Shown: positions 10,871-19,695, counted from the first letter of the stretch. The stretch: DNA of 64,000 nucleotides from Pseudacidovorax sp. NFM-22 (GCF_021401245.1 NZ_JACBFY010000009.1:1-64000); one strand, 5' to 3'. Numbers and translations: made by a program. The notes: generated from the sequence alone by a model not told the origin.

Positions 10871-10911
10871 CCGAAGGGCCGGACACGCTCATCGCGCATC
10901 CGGCCCTTCGG
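10871..10911. terminator. Bidirectional dyad between convergent genes
   Basis: CCGAAGGGCCGGA (10871-10883) pairs perfectly with TCCGGCCCTTCGG (10899-10911), a 13-base stem around a 15-base loop. It lies between the CorA-type gene and the convergent small secreted protein gene. There is no T tract on either side, so termination is inferred from position and stem strength. Confidence 0.55.
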
Positions 10912-10956
10912 TGGAAGCAGCCTGCCGCGGGGGCGGCAAGCCTGTCTTGGGAGGTC

Positions 10957-11316
10957 TTAGAACTTGCTGGCGCCGGTGCTGCGGGCAGCGGCATCGACCG
11001 GGTTGGCCAGCGTCGAGACGACCTTGCTGTTGAAACGCGAACCGCTGCTCACGTTCTGGTCGGGCGCGTAGGCGGCGCGCACAGCTTCGGCCTGCACGGT
11101 GGCACGGGGTTGCGACACGGCCACGGTTTCGGCGCCGCGCGAGCCGCGCACCACGTTCTGGTTGGCGGCCTGGGCCGTCGCGACGGCCTGGGCCTGGACG
11201 TCGGTGCGGCTCAGGGCCGACACCGGGGCTTGCACGCCTTCGTAGGTTTCGGCCTGGGCGCCGGCGATGGCGGCGAAGGACAGTGCGGCGGCGGCGAGGA
11301 TCTTCGATGCGTTCAT
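10957..11316 (-). CDS. Small secreted Ala-rich protein
   Basis: This 119-residue protein has a clear signal peptide, MNASKILAAAALSFAAIAGA, cut before AETYEGV, so it is probably periplasmic. The ATG at 11316 is preceded by AGGAG at seven bases. The mature part contains two imperfect repeats with the core QNV-x2-GSR: ANQNVVRGSRG and PDQNVSSGSRF. Between them lie Ala/Gln/Val-rich stretches (QAQAVATAQAA, VQAEAVRAAY). It has no Cys and no catalytic motif. Similar short exported proteins are frequent in Comamonadaceae, sometimes misnamed helicase SNF2 in databases. No function can be given. The divergent neighbour is a LysR regulator. Confidence 0.75.
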   Translation of the reverse strand: MNASKILAAAALSFAAIAGAQAETYEGVQAPVSALSRTDVQAQAVATAQAANQNVVRGSRGAETVAVSQPRATVQAEAVRAAYAPDQNVSSGSRFNSKVVSTLANPVDAAARSTGASKF

Positions 11317-11538
11317 GGTTCAACTCCTGACATTTGACGGAACGCGAACGAAGCTCCTGTTTTGGAAGCACTCACGCTTTGTGGCGCCTTGCTTTCGTCC
11401 GCCGGACCCGCAAATCGCTGAGCCCGTGGAACGAATTGTGTCGTTACGACTCCGTAGAAACCCGGCCTGTCGAGAACCACGCTGTTCGCGTATTTGAAAC
11501 AATGATGGCCGCTTCTTCGTACCCACTCCGCACGCGCC

Positions 11539-12534
11539 ATGGACAGCCTCGATCTCCTCCGCACCTTCCGCGAAGTCGCGATGCAGGGCAGCTTCTCCAA
11601 GGCGGCTAAGCGCCTGGGCCTGTCCAAGGCCACCGCCAGCAAGTACGTGGCGGAGCTGGAAACGCGCTTCGGCGTCCGCCTGCTCAACCGCTCCACCCGC
11701 TCGGTCAGCCTGACGGATGCCGGCTCGCTGCTGCTGGAGCGCAGCCAGCCGGTGATGGAGATGGTGGAACTCACCCAGGTCGAGTTGCAGGAACGGGCCA
11801 ACCAGCCGCGCGGGCGGCTGCGCATCGCCGCCCCGGTTGGCATGGCCAGTGGCGACCTGCCGAACCTGCTGGCCGAGTTCCTGGGCTACTACCCCGACGT
11901 CAACATCTCGCTGCAGTTGACCAACCAGGTCGACCTGGCCGAGGAGGGCATCGACGTGGGGCTGCGCTTCGGGCCCATTGAGGACGAGAACCTGATCGTG
12001 CGCCGCCTGCTGTGCATGCAGATGGTGGTGTGCGCCTCGCCCGTGTACTGGCGCAAGCATGGCATGCCGAAGCGGCCCGAAGAGCTGGCTGAGCACACCG
12101 CGCTGACACTGGTGCGGCAAGGCATCGACCCGACCTGGCGATTCGAGGAACGGGGCCGCAAGATCGACGTGCCGGTCAAGAGCCGGATGGAGGCGTCCGA
12201 GGCGGGGCCACTCATCAATGTGGCCATGCGAGGGCTGGGGGTGATCTACGTGCCGGCCCTGGTGGTGCAGCCGCATCTGGACCACGGCGAGCTGGTGCCC
12301 GTGCTGGGGGAGTTCAGCCGCAAGGACATGTGGCTGTCCGCGGCCTACCTGCAGCGGCGCCACAACAGCGCGGCGCTGCGGGCGCTGCTCGACTTCCTCG
12401 AATCGCGCATCGGCCCCAAGAGCAATTACGCCAAACGGCAGGCGCAGTGCCAAGCCCTGCAGAAAGAGGCCGAGGGCAAGACCACCGACAAGACCGCCAG
12501 CCCGGCCGCCCCCGTCGCCTCTGCGGCCGCCTGA
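11539..12534 (+). CDS. LysR-family transcriptional regulator
   Basis: This DNA-binding regulator has the LysR layout: an N-terminal winged helix-turn-helix (residues about 18-37, GSFSKAAKRLGLSKATASKY) and a periplasmic-binding-like effector domain. The SVSLTDAG segment that ends the DNA-binding domain is present. The 331-residue frame is slightly long because of a low-complexity tail rich in Ala, Pro and Thr (residues about 305-331). The start at 11539 (ATG) matches the family N-terminus MDSLDLLRTF. It is close to the DsdC/CrgA-type subgroup that begins its effector domain with RGRLRIAAPV. Its target is unknown; the divergent secreted-protein gene is one candidate. Confidence 0.88.
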   Translation: MDSLDLLRTFREVAMQGSFSKAAKRLGLSKATASKYVAELETRFGVRLLNRSTRSVSLTDAGSLLLERSQPVMEMVELTQVELQERANQPRGRLRIAAPVGMASGDLPNLLAEFLGYYPDVNISLQLTNQVDLAEEGIDVGLRFGPIEDENLIVRRLLCMQMVVCASPVYWRKHGMPKRPEELAEHTALTLVRQGIDPTWRFEERGRKIDVPVKSRMEASEAGPLINVAMRGLGVIYVPALVVQPHLDHGELVPVLGEFSRKDMWLSAAYLQRRHNSAALRALLDFLESRIGPKSNYAKRQAQCQALQKEAEGKTTDKTASPAAPVASAAA

Positions 12535-12603
12535 CAGCGTCCGCCCCCAGGCAGCTGTGCACCGTCGGCGGAAGCGGCCTCGGATGGGCCGCTTCCGCGC
12601 GCG

Positions 12604-13287
12604 TCAGCCGACGTGCTTGGCGAAGAAGGCCAGCGTGCGTTCGCGCGCCAGCTTGGCCGAGGGCGCGTCGTAGGAGCCGCGCTGGTCGCAGTTGAAGCCG
12701 TGGTTGGCCTCGTAGATGTGCACTTCCACCTCAGGATGCGCCTTCTTGAAGGCTTCCACGGTCTCCAGCGGAATCCAGTGGTCCTGCTTGCCGAAGTGGG
12801 CCATGACGGGCACCTTGGGCTGGCGGGCCGATTCCTCGGGCGTGGTCATGCCGCCGCCGTAGTAGGGCACGGCGGCCGACAGGCCGGCCAGCTCGCTGGC
12901 GCCGCGCCAGGTCAGCAGGCCGCCCCAGCAGTAGCCCACCAGGCCGACCTTGCCGGCCCGGCCGGCGTATTCGATGGCGGCCTGGATGTCCTGCAGCACG
13001 CCGGGCGCGGGCAGCGCTTCGACGGCCGTCTTGAGCTCGAAGCCGGCCTTCATGTCCTCATCGGTATAGCCCAGCTCCACGCCCTGCTTGACGCGGTGGA
13101 AAGTGGCCGGCGCCACGGCCAGGTAGCCCTCGGCCGCGTAGCCGTCGGCCACCGAGCGGATGTGCGAGTTCACGCCGAAGATTTCCTGCACCACCACGAC
13201 GGCGCCCTTGGGCGCGCCAGCGGGTTCGGCCACGTAGGCGGGGAAGGTGAAGCCATCCTTGGCGGTCAGGTCGATGAATTGGCCCAT
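12604..13287 (-). CDS. Dienelactone hydrolase family protein
   Basis: This cytoplasmic alpha/beta hydrolase of the dienelactone hydrolase family hydrolyses lactone or ester bonds, classically dienelactone in chlorocatechol breakdown. The ATG at 13287 was chosen because GGAG lies nine bases upstream; it gives 227 residues. The triad is readable: Cys120 in GYCWGG, Asp170 in FGKQDHW and His197 in NHGFN, plus Glu36 in QEIFG, which activates the cysteine in this family. No other chlorocatechol genes are nearby, so a general or unknown ester substrate is more likely than an aromatic pathway role. It lies convergent to the LysR gene and divergent from the SDR gene. Confidence 0.9.
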   Translation of the reverse strand: MGQFIDLTAKDGFTFPAYVAEPAGAPKGAVVVVQEIFGVNSHIRSVADGYAAEGYLAVAPATFHRVKQGVELGYTDEDMKAGFELKTAVEALPAPGVLQDIQAAIEYAGRAGKVGLVGYCWGGLLTWRGASELAGLSAAVPYYGGGMTTPEESARQPKVPVMAHFGKQDHWIPLETVEAFKKAHPEVEVHIYEANHGFNCDQRGSYDAPSAKLARERTLAFFAKHVG

Positions 13288-13442
13288 GGGGGTCAGCTCC
13301 TTTGGGTACAAACGGGGGGTTGGACACGTGCGGCCGGTCAGGCGTCAGGCCGCCGGCAGGTGCTGGCGGCGCACCGCCACCAGCGGCCGGGCGCGAGTTT
13401 CACCCGAATCCTCGAACCACGTCGTCAGAGAAGGAGTCGACC

Positions 13443-14192
13443 TTGGAAACCGGAGTGCTCTTGGTTACCGGCGCGAGCCGCGGCATCGGTGCCGCCGTCG
13501 CGCTCGAAGCGGGCCGCCGCGGCTGGGCGGTGGCGGTCAACTATGCGAGCCAGTCGCTGGCGGCCGACGAGGTGGTGCGCCGCATCCGCGAGGCGGGCGG
13601 CCGCGCCATGGCCGTGCGGGCCGATGTGGGCGACGAGGCCCAGATCGACGCCATGTTCCGCCAGGTCGACGCCAAGTTCGGCCGCTTGACGGGCCTGGTC
13701 AACAACGCCGGCGTGGTGGACGTTCAGGCCCGCGTCGACGAGATGCAGGGCGCGCGGCTGGAACGCATGTTCCGCATCAACGTGACCGGCAGCTTCCTGT
13801 GCGCGCGCGAGGCGGTGCGGCGAATGAGCACCCGTCATGGCGGCAGCGGCGGCGCCATCGTCAACCTGAGCAGCGCCGCGGCCCGCCTGGGCTCACCTGG
13901 TCTGTACGTGGACTACGCCGCGAGCAAGGCCGCCATCGACACGATGACGCTGGGCCTGGCGCGCGAGGTGGCGGCCGAAGGCATCCGGGTCAATGCGGTG
14001 CGGCCCGGGCTGATCGACACCGACATCCACGCCTCGGGCGGCCTGCCCGACCGGGCCTTCCAGCTCGCCGGCACCGTGCCGATGCAGCGCGTGGGCACGG
14101 CCGACGAGATCGCCGCCGCGGTGCTGTGGCTGCTCTCTCCCGAGGCCAGCTACACCACCGGCGCGCTGCTGGACGTGACGGGCGGGCGCTGA
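13443..14192 (+). CDS. SDR-family oxidoreductase
   Basis: This is an NAD(P)-dependent short-chain dehydrogenase/reductase. The start is a TTG at 13443, chosen because AAGGAG lies six bases upstream and the protein then begins directly with the first beta strand. The frame itself is open further upstream. It encodes 249 residues. TGASRGIG (9-16) binds the cofactor, NNAG is at 87-90, Ser143/144 with Tyr158 and Lys162 form the catalytic set, and the PG motif follows in RPGLID. The substrate is unknown. A MarC-type gene starts three bases downstream, suggesting one transcript. Confidence 0.9.
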   Translation: METGVLLVTGASRGIGAAVALEAGRRGWAVAVNYASQSLAADEVVRRIREAGGRAMAVRADVGDEAQIDAMFRQVDAKFGRLTGLVNNAGVVDVQARVDEMQGARLERMFRINVTGSFLCAREAVRRMSTRHGGSGGAIVNLSSAAARLGSPGLYVDYAASKAAIDTMTLGLAREVAAEGIRVNAVRPGLIDTDIHASGGLPDRAFQLAGTVPMQRVGTADEIAAAVLWLLSPEASYTTGALLDVTGGR

Positions 14193-14195
14193 GCG

Positions 14196-14861
14196 ATGAC
14201 CGGCATGGGCCACTCGATGGACCTGATCAAGCCGCTGATCACGCTGATGGCGATCGTGAATCCGCTGGCGATCGTGCCCTTCTTCATCCACTACACGCAG
14301 GGCTACAGCGACCGCATGCGCGAGCGCACCGCCCGCGTGGCGGCCTTCAGCGCCTTCGTGGTGATCGCGGTGAGCGCGCTGATCGGGCTGCAGCTGCTGT
14401 CCTTCTTCGGCATCTCCATCGCCAGCTTCCAGGTGGGTGGCGGCATGCTGCTGCTGATGAGCGCGCTGAACATGCTCAACGCGCAGCCGGCCGAGGCCAA
14501 GACCAGCCAGGAGGAGATCCGCGCGACCGAGGTGAAGGCGTCGCTGGGCGCCTCCATCGCCGTGGTGCCGCTGACCATTCCGCTGCTGACCGGCCCGGCC
14601 ACCATGTCGACCATGGTGATCTATGCCGAGAAAGTGCAGCACTGGTGGCAGATGCTGGTGTTGGTGGGCTACGGCGCCGTCATCGCCCTGGCCACGCTGC
14701 TGGCGCTGCTGATGGCCGAGCCCATCGCCCGCGTGCTCGGCAAGACGGGCATCAACGTGATGACGCGGCTGATGGGCCTGATCCTGGCGGCGCTGGCCGT
14801 GGAGGTGATGGCCGACGGGTTGGGCAAGCTGTTCCCGGTGCTGGCCCGCGCCGTGCCCTGA
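14196..14861 (+). CDS. MarC-family integral membrane protein
   Basis: This 221-residue inner-membrane protein belongs to the MarC/YchE family and has about six membrane helices. The start at 14196 lies three bases after the SDR stop codon. The first helix carries the family text LITLMAIVNPLAIVPFF, and SIAVVPLTIPLLTGPATMST is the matching central motif. MarC was once linked to multiple antibiotic resistance, but that link has been withdrawn; some relatives are proposed amino acid transporters. The stop codon abuts the stop of the convergent lipoprotein gene with no spacer. Confidence 0.88.
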   Translation: MTGMGHSMDLIKPLITLMAIVNPLAIVPFFIHYTQGYSDRMRERTARVAAFSAFVVIAVSALIGLQLLSFFGISIASFQVGGGMLLLMSALNMLNAQPAEAKTSQEEIRATEVKASLGASIAVVPLTIPLLTGPATMSTMVIYAEKVQHWWQMLVLVGYGAVIALATLLALLMAEPIARVLGKTGINVMTRLMGLILAALAVEVMADGLGKLFPVLARAVP

Positions 14862-15608
14862 TCAGCGGCGGCTGTTGACCCAGCGGACCATGTCCGCGAT
14901 CACCTCGTCGCTGCCCGAAGCCAGGGCCTTGGCGCCGCCGGCCGCATCGGCCGTGGCGGCCGGACGCTGAACCACGAAGACGCGCTGGCCCAGCACCCGC
15001 TCGCCGGTGGGCGACAGCGACAGCAGCGTGGCGCGCACCCGCACCAGCCCGCTGCTCGACGTGGGCGAGGCGAAGTAATGGCTGAACTCGTCGAGCGAGA
15101 TGCGCAGCACCTCGCTGCTGCGGCCTTCGCGCGCCAGGTTGCCGGCTTCGAGCGTGCCGAGCACGGTGCGCTGCTCGGCGAGGGCATCACGCAGCCGTTG
15201 GCGGAAGAGCTGCAGCGGCGGCTGCGTCCAGCGCGCCGTGGCGTAGGGCCGCAGCGCCTGCGCGTCCTCGTAGCCCATCCGGTAGTTGAGGGCCGTGCCT
15301 TCCAGGCGCGAAGCGGACGTGTCCAGGTCGGCCAGGGTGATCGGTGGCAGCGCGGCCGTGGCTGCAGATGCCGTGGCAGCGGGAGCCAACGGGCCGGGGC
15401 CGAAGTCATAGCTGACGCTGCGGTGGGGCTTGTCGGGCAGCGCGCTGCAGGCGGTCAAGGCCAGCGCCGCGGCAGCGAGCAGTGCGCCGCAAGCGACGCT
15501 CGCGCGACGTGCGATCCCGGCGCCAGGGCCTTGTGGTTCGGAAGCGGAACTGCGGCGTGGCGCGACAGGCACCTCGCACAGGGAACGACGGTGGATCAGG
15601 CGGGACAT
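14862..15608 (-). CDS. ABC-type transport auxiliary lipoprotein (MCE operon)
   Basis: This is a predicted periplasmic lipoprotein that works with the MCE transporter encoded just upstream. The start at 15608 was chosen because AAGGAG lies seven to eight bases before it. A second ATG at 15626 overlaps the stop of the MlaD-like gene and would add six residues. The signal region is long (about 45 residues), with a hydrophobic core ALLAAAALALT and the lipobox LTAC. The 248-residue protein resembles the PqiC/ABC-auxiliary lipoprotein family (older name DUF330) in its YDFGP start and RVRATLLSLSPTGERVLGQR segment. It is the last gene of the four-gene operon 14862-18548. Confidence 0.82.
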   Translation of the reverse strand: MSRLIHRRSLCEVPVAPRRSSASEPQGPGAGIARRASVACGALLAAAALALTACSALPDKPHRSVSYDFGPGPLAPAATASAATAALPPITLADLDTSASRLEGTALNYRMGYEDAQALRPYATARWTQPPLQLFRQRLRDALAEQRTVLGTLEAGNLAREGRSSEVLRISLDEFSHYFASPTSSSGLVRVRATLLSLSPTGERVLGQRVFVVQRPAATADAAGGAKALASGSDEVIADMVRWVNSRR

Positions 15609-15625
15609 GGAAACGCTCCTTCGCA

Positions 15626-16591
15626 TCAGCGGCCGGCCGCCGCAGGCACCGGCGCCACGAAGCCGGGCTCGCCCGGACCGGGCGCCGGCACGCCCGTGCC
15701 ATAGATCAGCGACTGCGGGCTGTCGGCAATGGTGTCGGCCACGCGGCCGAGGCGGCGAGCCGCCAGCGAGGTGTCGTCGGCCGCGCGATTCAGGCGCGGC
15801 AACGTGGTGGCATTGACCGACTCCAGCGTCTGCTGCAAGGCGGCCGTGCCGCTGCCCAGTCGGGCCAGCGCGCCGTCCTCGGCATTCAGGCGCTGCAGCG
15901 TGGCGTTGAGCGACTGCGCCGCCTGGCCGAAGTTCTGCGCGGTGCCGCGCACCGTCTGCGCCAGCGGCGGGATGGCGGCCAGCGCCGGATCGACCCGTGT
16001 GCGCAAGGTCTGGTCGAGCGTGCGGGTGAGGTCGTTGGCATGGGCCGTGACCTGCGCGATGTTCTCCAGCGCCTGCGCGATGCGCTGCTGGTTCTGGTCG
16101 CTGAGCAGCGCGTTGGCGCGGCGCGTGGCCTCTTCCACCTGGTTCAGGATCGCTTCGCCGCGGCCCTGCAGCTGCGAAAACATGGACGGGCGCAGCGGGA
16201 TCTGCGGCGGGTCGTCGTTGTTGGGCAGCAGCGGCTCCTGCGATTCGCCCTTGTCGTCCAGCGCCACGAACGCCAGCCCCGTCACGCCCTGGTAGCTCAG
16301 GCTGGCGAAGGTGGACTTGGTGAGCGGCACCCGCTCGTCGATGGCCAGGCGCACCCGCACGTTGCCGCGCTTCTCGGGGTCGAAGTCGATGCTGGCCACC
16401 TTGCCGACCATGATGCCGCGGTAGCGCACCGCCGCCTGCGGCTGCAGGCCGCTGACCGCATCGCGCGTGCTCAGCTCGTAGGTGTTGCGCACCGTGCTGT
16501 CACGGGTGAACCAGAGCACCAGCGCCACCAGCAGGGCCAGCATGCCGAAGACGAAGGCACCGGCGGCCAGGGCATGGGACTTGTTTTCCAT
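15626..16591 (-). CDS. MlaD/MCE-domain substrate-binding protein
   Basis: MCE proteins form hexameric rings in the periplasm and carry lipids between inner and outer membrane. The 321-residue frame starts MENKSHALAAGAFVFGMLAL, with one N-terminal membrane anchor (about 10-28). An MCE domain follows (about 36-115), including VSGLQPQAAVRYRGIMVGKV. The rest is a long helical, Gln/Ala-rich segment with heptad-like patterning (about 140-300), ending in a Pro-rich tail. It lies 17 bases downstream of the ATPase gene, and its TGA overlaps an ATG of the lipoprotein gene. The single MCE domain and long helix resemble LetA/PqiB-unrelated, YrbD-type proteins with an extended tail. Confidence 0.88.
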   Translation of the reverse strand: MENKSHALAAGAFVFGMLALLVALVLWFTRDSTVRNTYELSTRDAVSGLQPQAAVRYRGIMVGKVASIDFDPEKRGNVRVRLAIDERVPLTKSTFASLSYQGVTGLAFVALDDKGESQEPLLPNNDDPPQIPLRPSMFSQLQGRGEAILNQVEEATRRANALLSDQNQQRIAQALENIAQVTAHANDLTRTLDQTLRTRVDPALAAIPPLAQTVRGTAQNFGQAAQSLNATLQRLNAEDGALARLGSGTAALQQTLESVNATTLPRLNRAADDTSLAARRLGRVADTIADSPQSLIYGTGVPAPGPGEPGFVAPVPAAAGR

Positions 16592-16608
16592 GGTGTTCCT
16601 CTTCCCGT

Positions 16609-17400
16609 TCAGGATGGCAGGGCGAGCGCGGCGCGATGGCCGCGTCCGCCCAGGAAGTACTCGCGGATGAAGGGATGGTCCACCGCCATCACCTCGCGCG
16701 CGCTGCCCAGGGCGATCACGCGATGGTCGGCCAGCACGGCGATGCGGGTGGACAGGTCGAACAGCGTGTCCAGGTCGTGGGTAACCATCACCACCGTCAG
16801 GCCCAGCTCGCGGTGCAGGCCGCGCAGCAGTTCGCAGAAGCTGTCGGACGCGGCGGGGTCCAGCCCGGCGGTGGGCTCGTCGAGCAGGAGCAGCGGCGGG
16901 TCCATGATGAGCGCCCGCGCCAGCGCTACGCGCTTGATCATGCCGCCCGACAGGTTGGCCGGCATCTTGTGCGCATGCTCGGGGCCCAGACCCACCATCT
17001 GCAGCTTGACCAGGGCGGCGTCGCGGATCAGCTCGTCGGGCAGCAGCTTGAGTTCGCGCAGCGGAAAGGCGATGTTCTCGAGCACGCTGAAGGCCGAGAA
17101 CAGCGCGCCGTGCTGGAACAGCATGCCCACGGCCGCGGCGCCGCGCGCACTCAGCTCCGCGGGCGGCGCGCCCAATACCCGCACCGTGCCACGCGTGGGC
17201 GCCTGCAGGCCCAGGATCTGGCGCAGCAGCACCGTCTTGCCGGTACCCGAGCCGCCCACCAGCGAGAGGATCTCGCCGCGCCGGATGTCCAGGTCCAGGT
17301 CGCGGTGCACCACCTGCACCTGGCCGCGCCCGCGTGGGAATTCGGTCCACAGGCCGCGGATCTCGACCACGCTGTCGCGCTCATGCAGGCGGTCGATCAT
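16609..17400 (-). CDS. ABC transporter ATP-binding protein (MlaF-like)
   Basis: This is the cytoplasmic ATPase of the MCE lipid transporter. The 263-residue frame contains Walker A GGSGTGKT (49-56), the signature LSGGMIKRVALARAL, Walker B LLLLDEPTAGLD and the switch His in VTHDLD. The LSGGM signature and overall layout match MlaF/Ttg2A. The ATG at 17400 overlaps the permease stop codon by four bases (ATGA), a sign of translational coupling. The substrate is inferred to be a phospholipid or other hydrophobic molecule, from family membership only. Confidence 0.92.
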   Translation of the reverse strand: MIDRLHERDSVVEIRGLWTEFPRGRGQVQVVHRDLDLDIRRGEILSLVGGSGTGKTVLLRQILGLQAPTRGTVRVLGAPPAELSARGAAAVGMLFQHGALFSAFSVLENIAFPLRELKLLPDELIRDAALVKLQMVGLGPEHAHKMPANLSGGMIKRVALARALIMDPPLLLLDEPTAGLDPAASDSFCELLRGLHRELGLTVVMVTHDLDTLFDLSTRIAVLADHRVIALGSAREVMAVDHPFIREYFLGGRGHRAALALPS

Positions 17401-18548
17401 CGGAAGCCCACCCCGCGGAACAGCAGCGCGAAGAGCGCGTCGACCAGGATGACCATGGTGATCGCCGCCACCACCGAGGCGGTGGTGCGCCGGCCCAGGC
17501 TCTCGGTGTTGGGCTCAACCCGCAGGCCGTGGTGGCAGGCGATGAGCGCGATCATCACGCCGAACACGGCCGACTTGGCCAGCGCGATGTACAGGTTGAC
17601 GAAGGGCACCGCCCGCGGCAGCTGCTGCATGAAGAACACGGGCGCGATGTCCAGTGCGGACCAGGCCGCGAACATGCCACCCGCCAGCGCCGAGAGCGAG
17701 GTCCACAGCGCCACCAGCGGCATCACCACGGCCAGGGCCAGCACCCGCGGCATGACCAGGCGGTAGCCCGGCGGGATGCCCATGACGCGCATGGCGTCCA
17801 GCTCCTCGGTCACGCGCATGACGCCGATCTGCGCCGTGATGGCCGAGCCGGAACGGCCCGCCACCAGCACCGCGGCCAGCACCGGGCCCAGTTCCCGCAG
17901 GATCGACAGCCCCAGGATGTTGACCACGAAGGACTCCGCGCCGTAGTTGCGCAACTGGTTCGACATCAGATAGGCCAGCACCACGCCGATCAGCAGGCCG
18001 ACCAGCGCCGTGATCGGCAGCGCCGTGGCGCCGATGCGGTAGAGGTGCCCCGAGAAGTCGCGCCAGGGTCCGCGCTGGGGGGCGCGCACCAGCCGAAGCA
18101 GGTCCAGCGCCAGCTGTCCGACCAACAGCAGGGTCTGACGGCCCAGGCGCAGCAACGCCGGCCCCTGCGCCAGCACACGGGCCGGCCAGGTGGCCCAGCC
18201 CTGCGCGGCGGGCGGGGGCAGCGGCACGGTGTACTGCGCCACCTGGTCGAGCACGGCTTTCTGCGAATCGCTGAGCTGGAGCTGCGCCGGCCACTGGCGG
18301 CCCCAGTGGTTCCACAGGATCTGCGCGCCCACATGGTCGAGTTGCTCGATGCCGCGCAGGTCCCAGCCGCCCCCGGAGCCGGCCGCATCGTCCAGGCAGC
18401 GCTCCAGCGCCAGCCACTGCTCGCGCGAGGAGAAGGCCAGCACCGTCCACCGCCCCGTGGGCGCCCACGGACCATGCTCCTCGGCCTGGGCGCGGTCCAC
18501 GCGTGGCCAGGCATCGTCGCTCGGAGGCTGGATAGAGGAGGAAGGCAT
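17397..18548 (-). CDS. MlaE-family permease with N-terminal STAS-like domain
   Basis: This is the inner-membrane permease of the MCE lipid transporter. The start is uncertain: ATG at 18548 (383 residues) or ATG at 18572; neither has a clear Shine-Dalgarno. Residues about 30-115 look like a STAS domain (RWTVLAFSSREQWLALERCL, DLRGIEQLDHVGAQIL), which in E. coli Mla is the separate protein MlaB. The MlaE domain follows, with ATALPITALVGLLIGVVLAY, RELGPVLAAVLVAGRSG and the conserved RVTEELDAMRVMGIPP segment. It is the first gene of the operon permease-ATPase-MCE-lipoprotein. Fusion of STAS to the permease is known in this family and explains why there is no separate mlaB. Confidence 0.9.
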   Translation of the reverse strand: MPSSSIQPPSDDAWPRVDRAQAEEHGPWAPTGRWTVLAFSSREQWLALERCLDDAAGSGGGWDLRGIEQLDHVGAQILWNHWGRQWPAQLQLSDSQKAVLDQVAQYTVPLPPPAAQGWATWPARVLAQGPALLRLGRQTLLLVGQLALDLLRLVRAPQRGPWRDFSGHLYRIGATALPITALVGLLIGVVLAYLMSNQLRNYGAESFVVNILGLSILRELGPVLAAVLVAGRSGSAITAQIGVMRVTEELDAMRVMGIPPGYRLVMPRVLALAVVMPLVALWTSLSALAGGMFAAWSALDIAPVFFMQQLPRAVPFVNLYIALAKSAVFGVMIALIACHHGLRVEPNTESLGRRTTASVVAAITMVILVDALFALLFRGVGFR

Positions 18549-18726
18549 TCGGTGGCGGTTTGCCCGGGCCATGGATGGACGGTCGGCGGGCAATCGGCGA
18601 ATGCTACCCGCTGACCCGCCACTGACGCATGACCGCGCCGGGCCCGATCGGCGGTGAGGCGACTCCCACAAGCCCAGCAAGCACGATGCCCAGGCGCGCT
18701 GGCGACGTACGCCCCGCTCCGGCCGT

Positions 18727-19689
18727 TCAGCCGGCGGGACTCGGCGGCGCGAGCGGCACCGAAAAGCCATCCGCGAAGGCTTCCCGCAGCCAGGCGACGA
18801 AGGCCGCGACCGCACGCGGTACGTGCGGCGCGTAGGGGCGGATGGCGAACAGCTGCTCCGCGAAGGCGCCCACCGGCTGCCAGGCGGGCAGCACTTCCAC
18901 GAGCCGGCCGCTGCGCAGGCCCTCCTGGGCGCTGAAGTCGGGCAGGAGCGCGATGCCCAGGCCCGCGGCGGCCGCGTCGCGCAGAGCCTCGCTGTTGTTG
19001 GCCGCGAACGGGCCGGCCACCGGCACCGTGATGCGCTCGGTGCCGGCCGCCGCCGGCCGGGGCAGGAAATGCCAGGCCGGCTGGTCCTGGCGCGGGTAGT
19101 AGAGGCAGTCATGGCCGGCCAGGTCAGCGGGCGCGACGGGTTCGCCGCGCCGGCGCAGGTAGGCGCGGCTGGCCACCAGCAGGCTTCGGGTGGGGCACAG
19201 GGGCCAGGCCACGTGCGTGTCGGGCGGCGCGGCGCTGTGGCGGATGGCGAGGTCGAAGCCCTCCATGGCCAGGGCGCTGAGGCGGTCGGACAGTTCCAGT
19301 TCGATGCGCACCTCGGGGTGCATGCGCAGGAAATCCGCCAGCCGCGGCACCAGCTGCTGCCGCGCCAGCGCCACGGGCGCCGTCACCCGCAGGCGGCCTC
19401 GCGGCACGCCGGCCAGGTCGCGCACGCCGGCAAAGCTCTGGGCGATGGCGTCGAAGGCGGTGCGCGTTTCTTCCACCAGCCGCTGGCCGGCCTCGGTCAG
19501 ACGCACGCTGCGGGTGGTGCGCTGCACCAGGGGCACGCCGGCCTCGCGCTCCAGCTCGGCGATGCGCTGGCTCATGCCGGCCTTGCTCACGCCCAGGCGG
19601 CGGGCCGCGGCGGTGTAGCTGCCCTGCTCGGCGAGCACGGTGAGCCAGTGCACATGGGCCCAGAGGCCTTCGATCTTGGAATGATCCAT
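18727..19689 (-). CDS. LysR-family transcriptional regulator, divergent from mmsA
   Basis: This is a LysR-type regulator of 320 residues from the ATG at 19689; a TTG nine codons upstream (19716) is a less likely start. The helix-turn-helix region reads GSYTAAARRLGVSKAGMSQR (about 22-41) and is followed by TTRSVRLTEAG. The effector domain starts RGRLRVTAPVALARQQLVP. The gene is divergent from mmsA, with 111 bases between the start codons. That spacer carries overlapping GTTC/GAAC dyads (19696-19725), which makes autoregulation and control of mmsA likely. The inducer is unknown; a methylmalonate-semialdehyde or valine/inositol metabolite would fit the target. Confidence 0.87.
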   Translation of the reverse strand: MDHSKIEGLWAHVHWLTVLAEQGSYTAAARRLGVSKAGMSQRIAELEREAGVPLVQRTTRSVRLTEAGQRLVEETRTAFDAIAQSFAGVRDLAGVPRGRLRVTAPVALARQQLVPRLADFLRMHPEVRIELELSDRLSALAMEGFDLAIRHSAAPPDTHVAWPLCPTRSLLVASRAYLRRRGEPVAPADLAGHDCLYYPRQDQPAWHFLPRPAAAGTERITVPVAGPFAANNSEALRDAAAAGLGIALLPDFSAQEGLRSGRLVEVLPAWQPVGAFAEQLFAIRPYAPHVPRAVAAFVAWLREAFADGFSVPLAPPSPAG

Positions 19690-19695
19690 CGCGCC

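Noticed and set aside
14196-14861. Multiple antibiotic resistance gene marC
   Set aside because: The family name is historical; a resistance role for MarC is not supported and nothing in the context suggests one.
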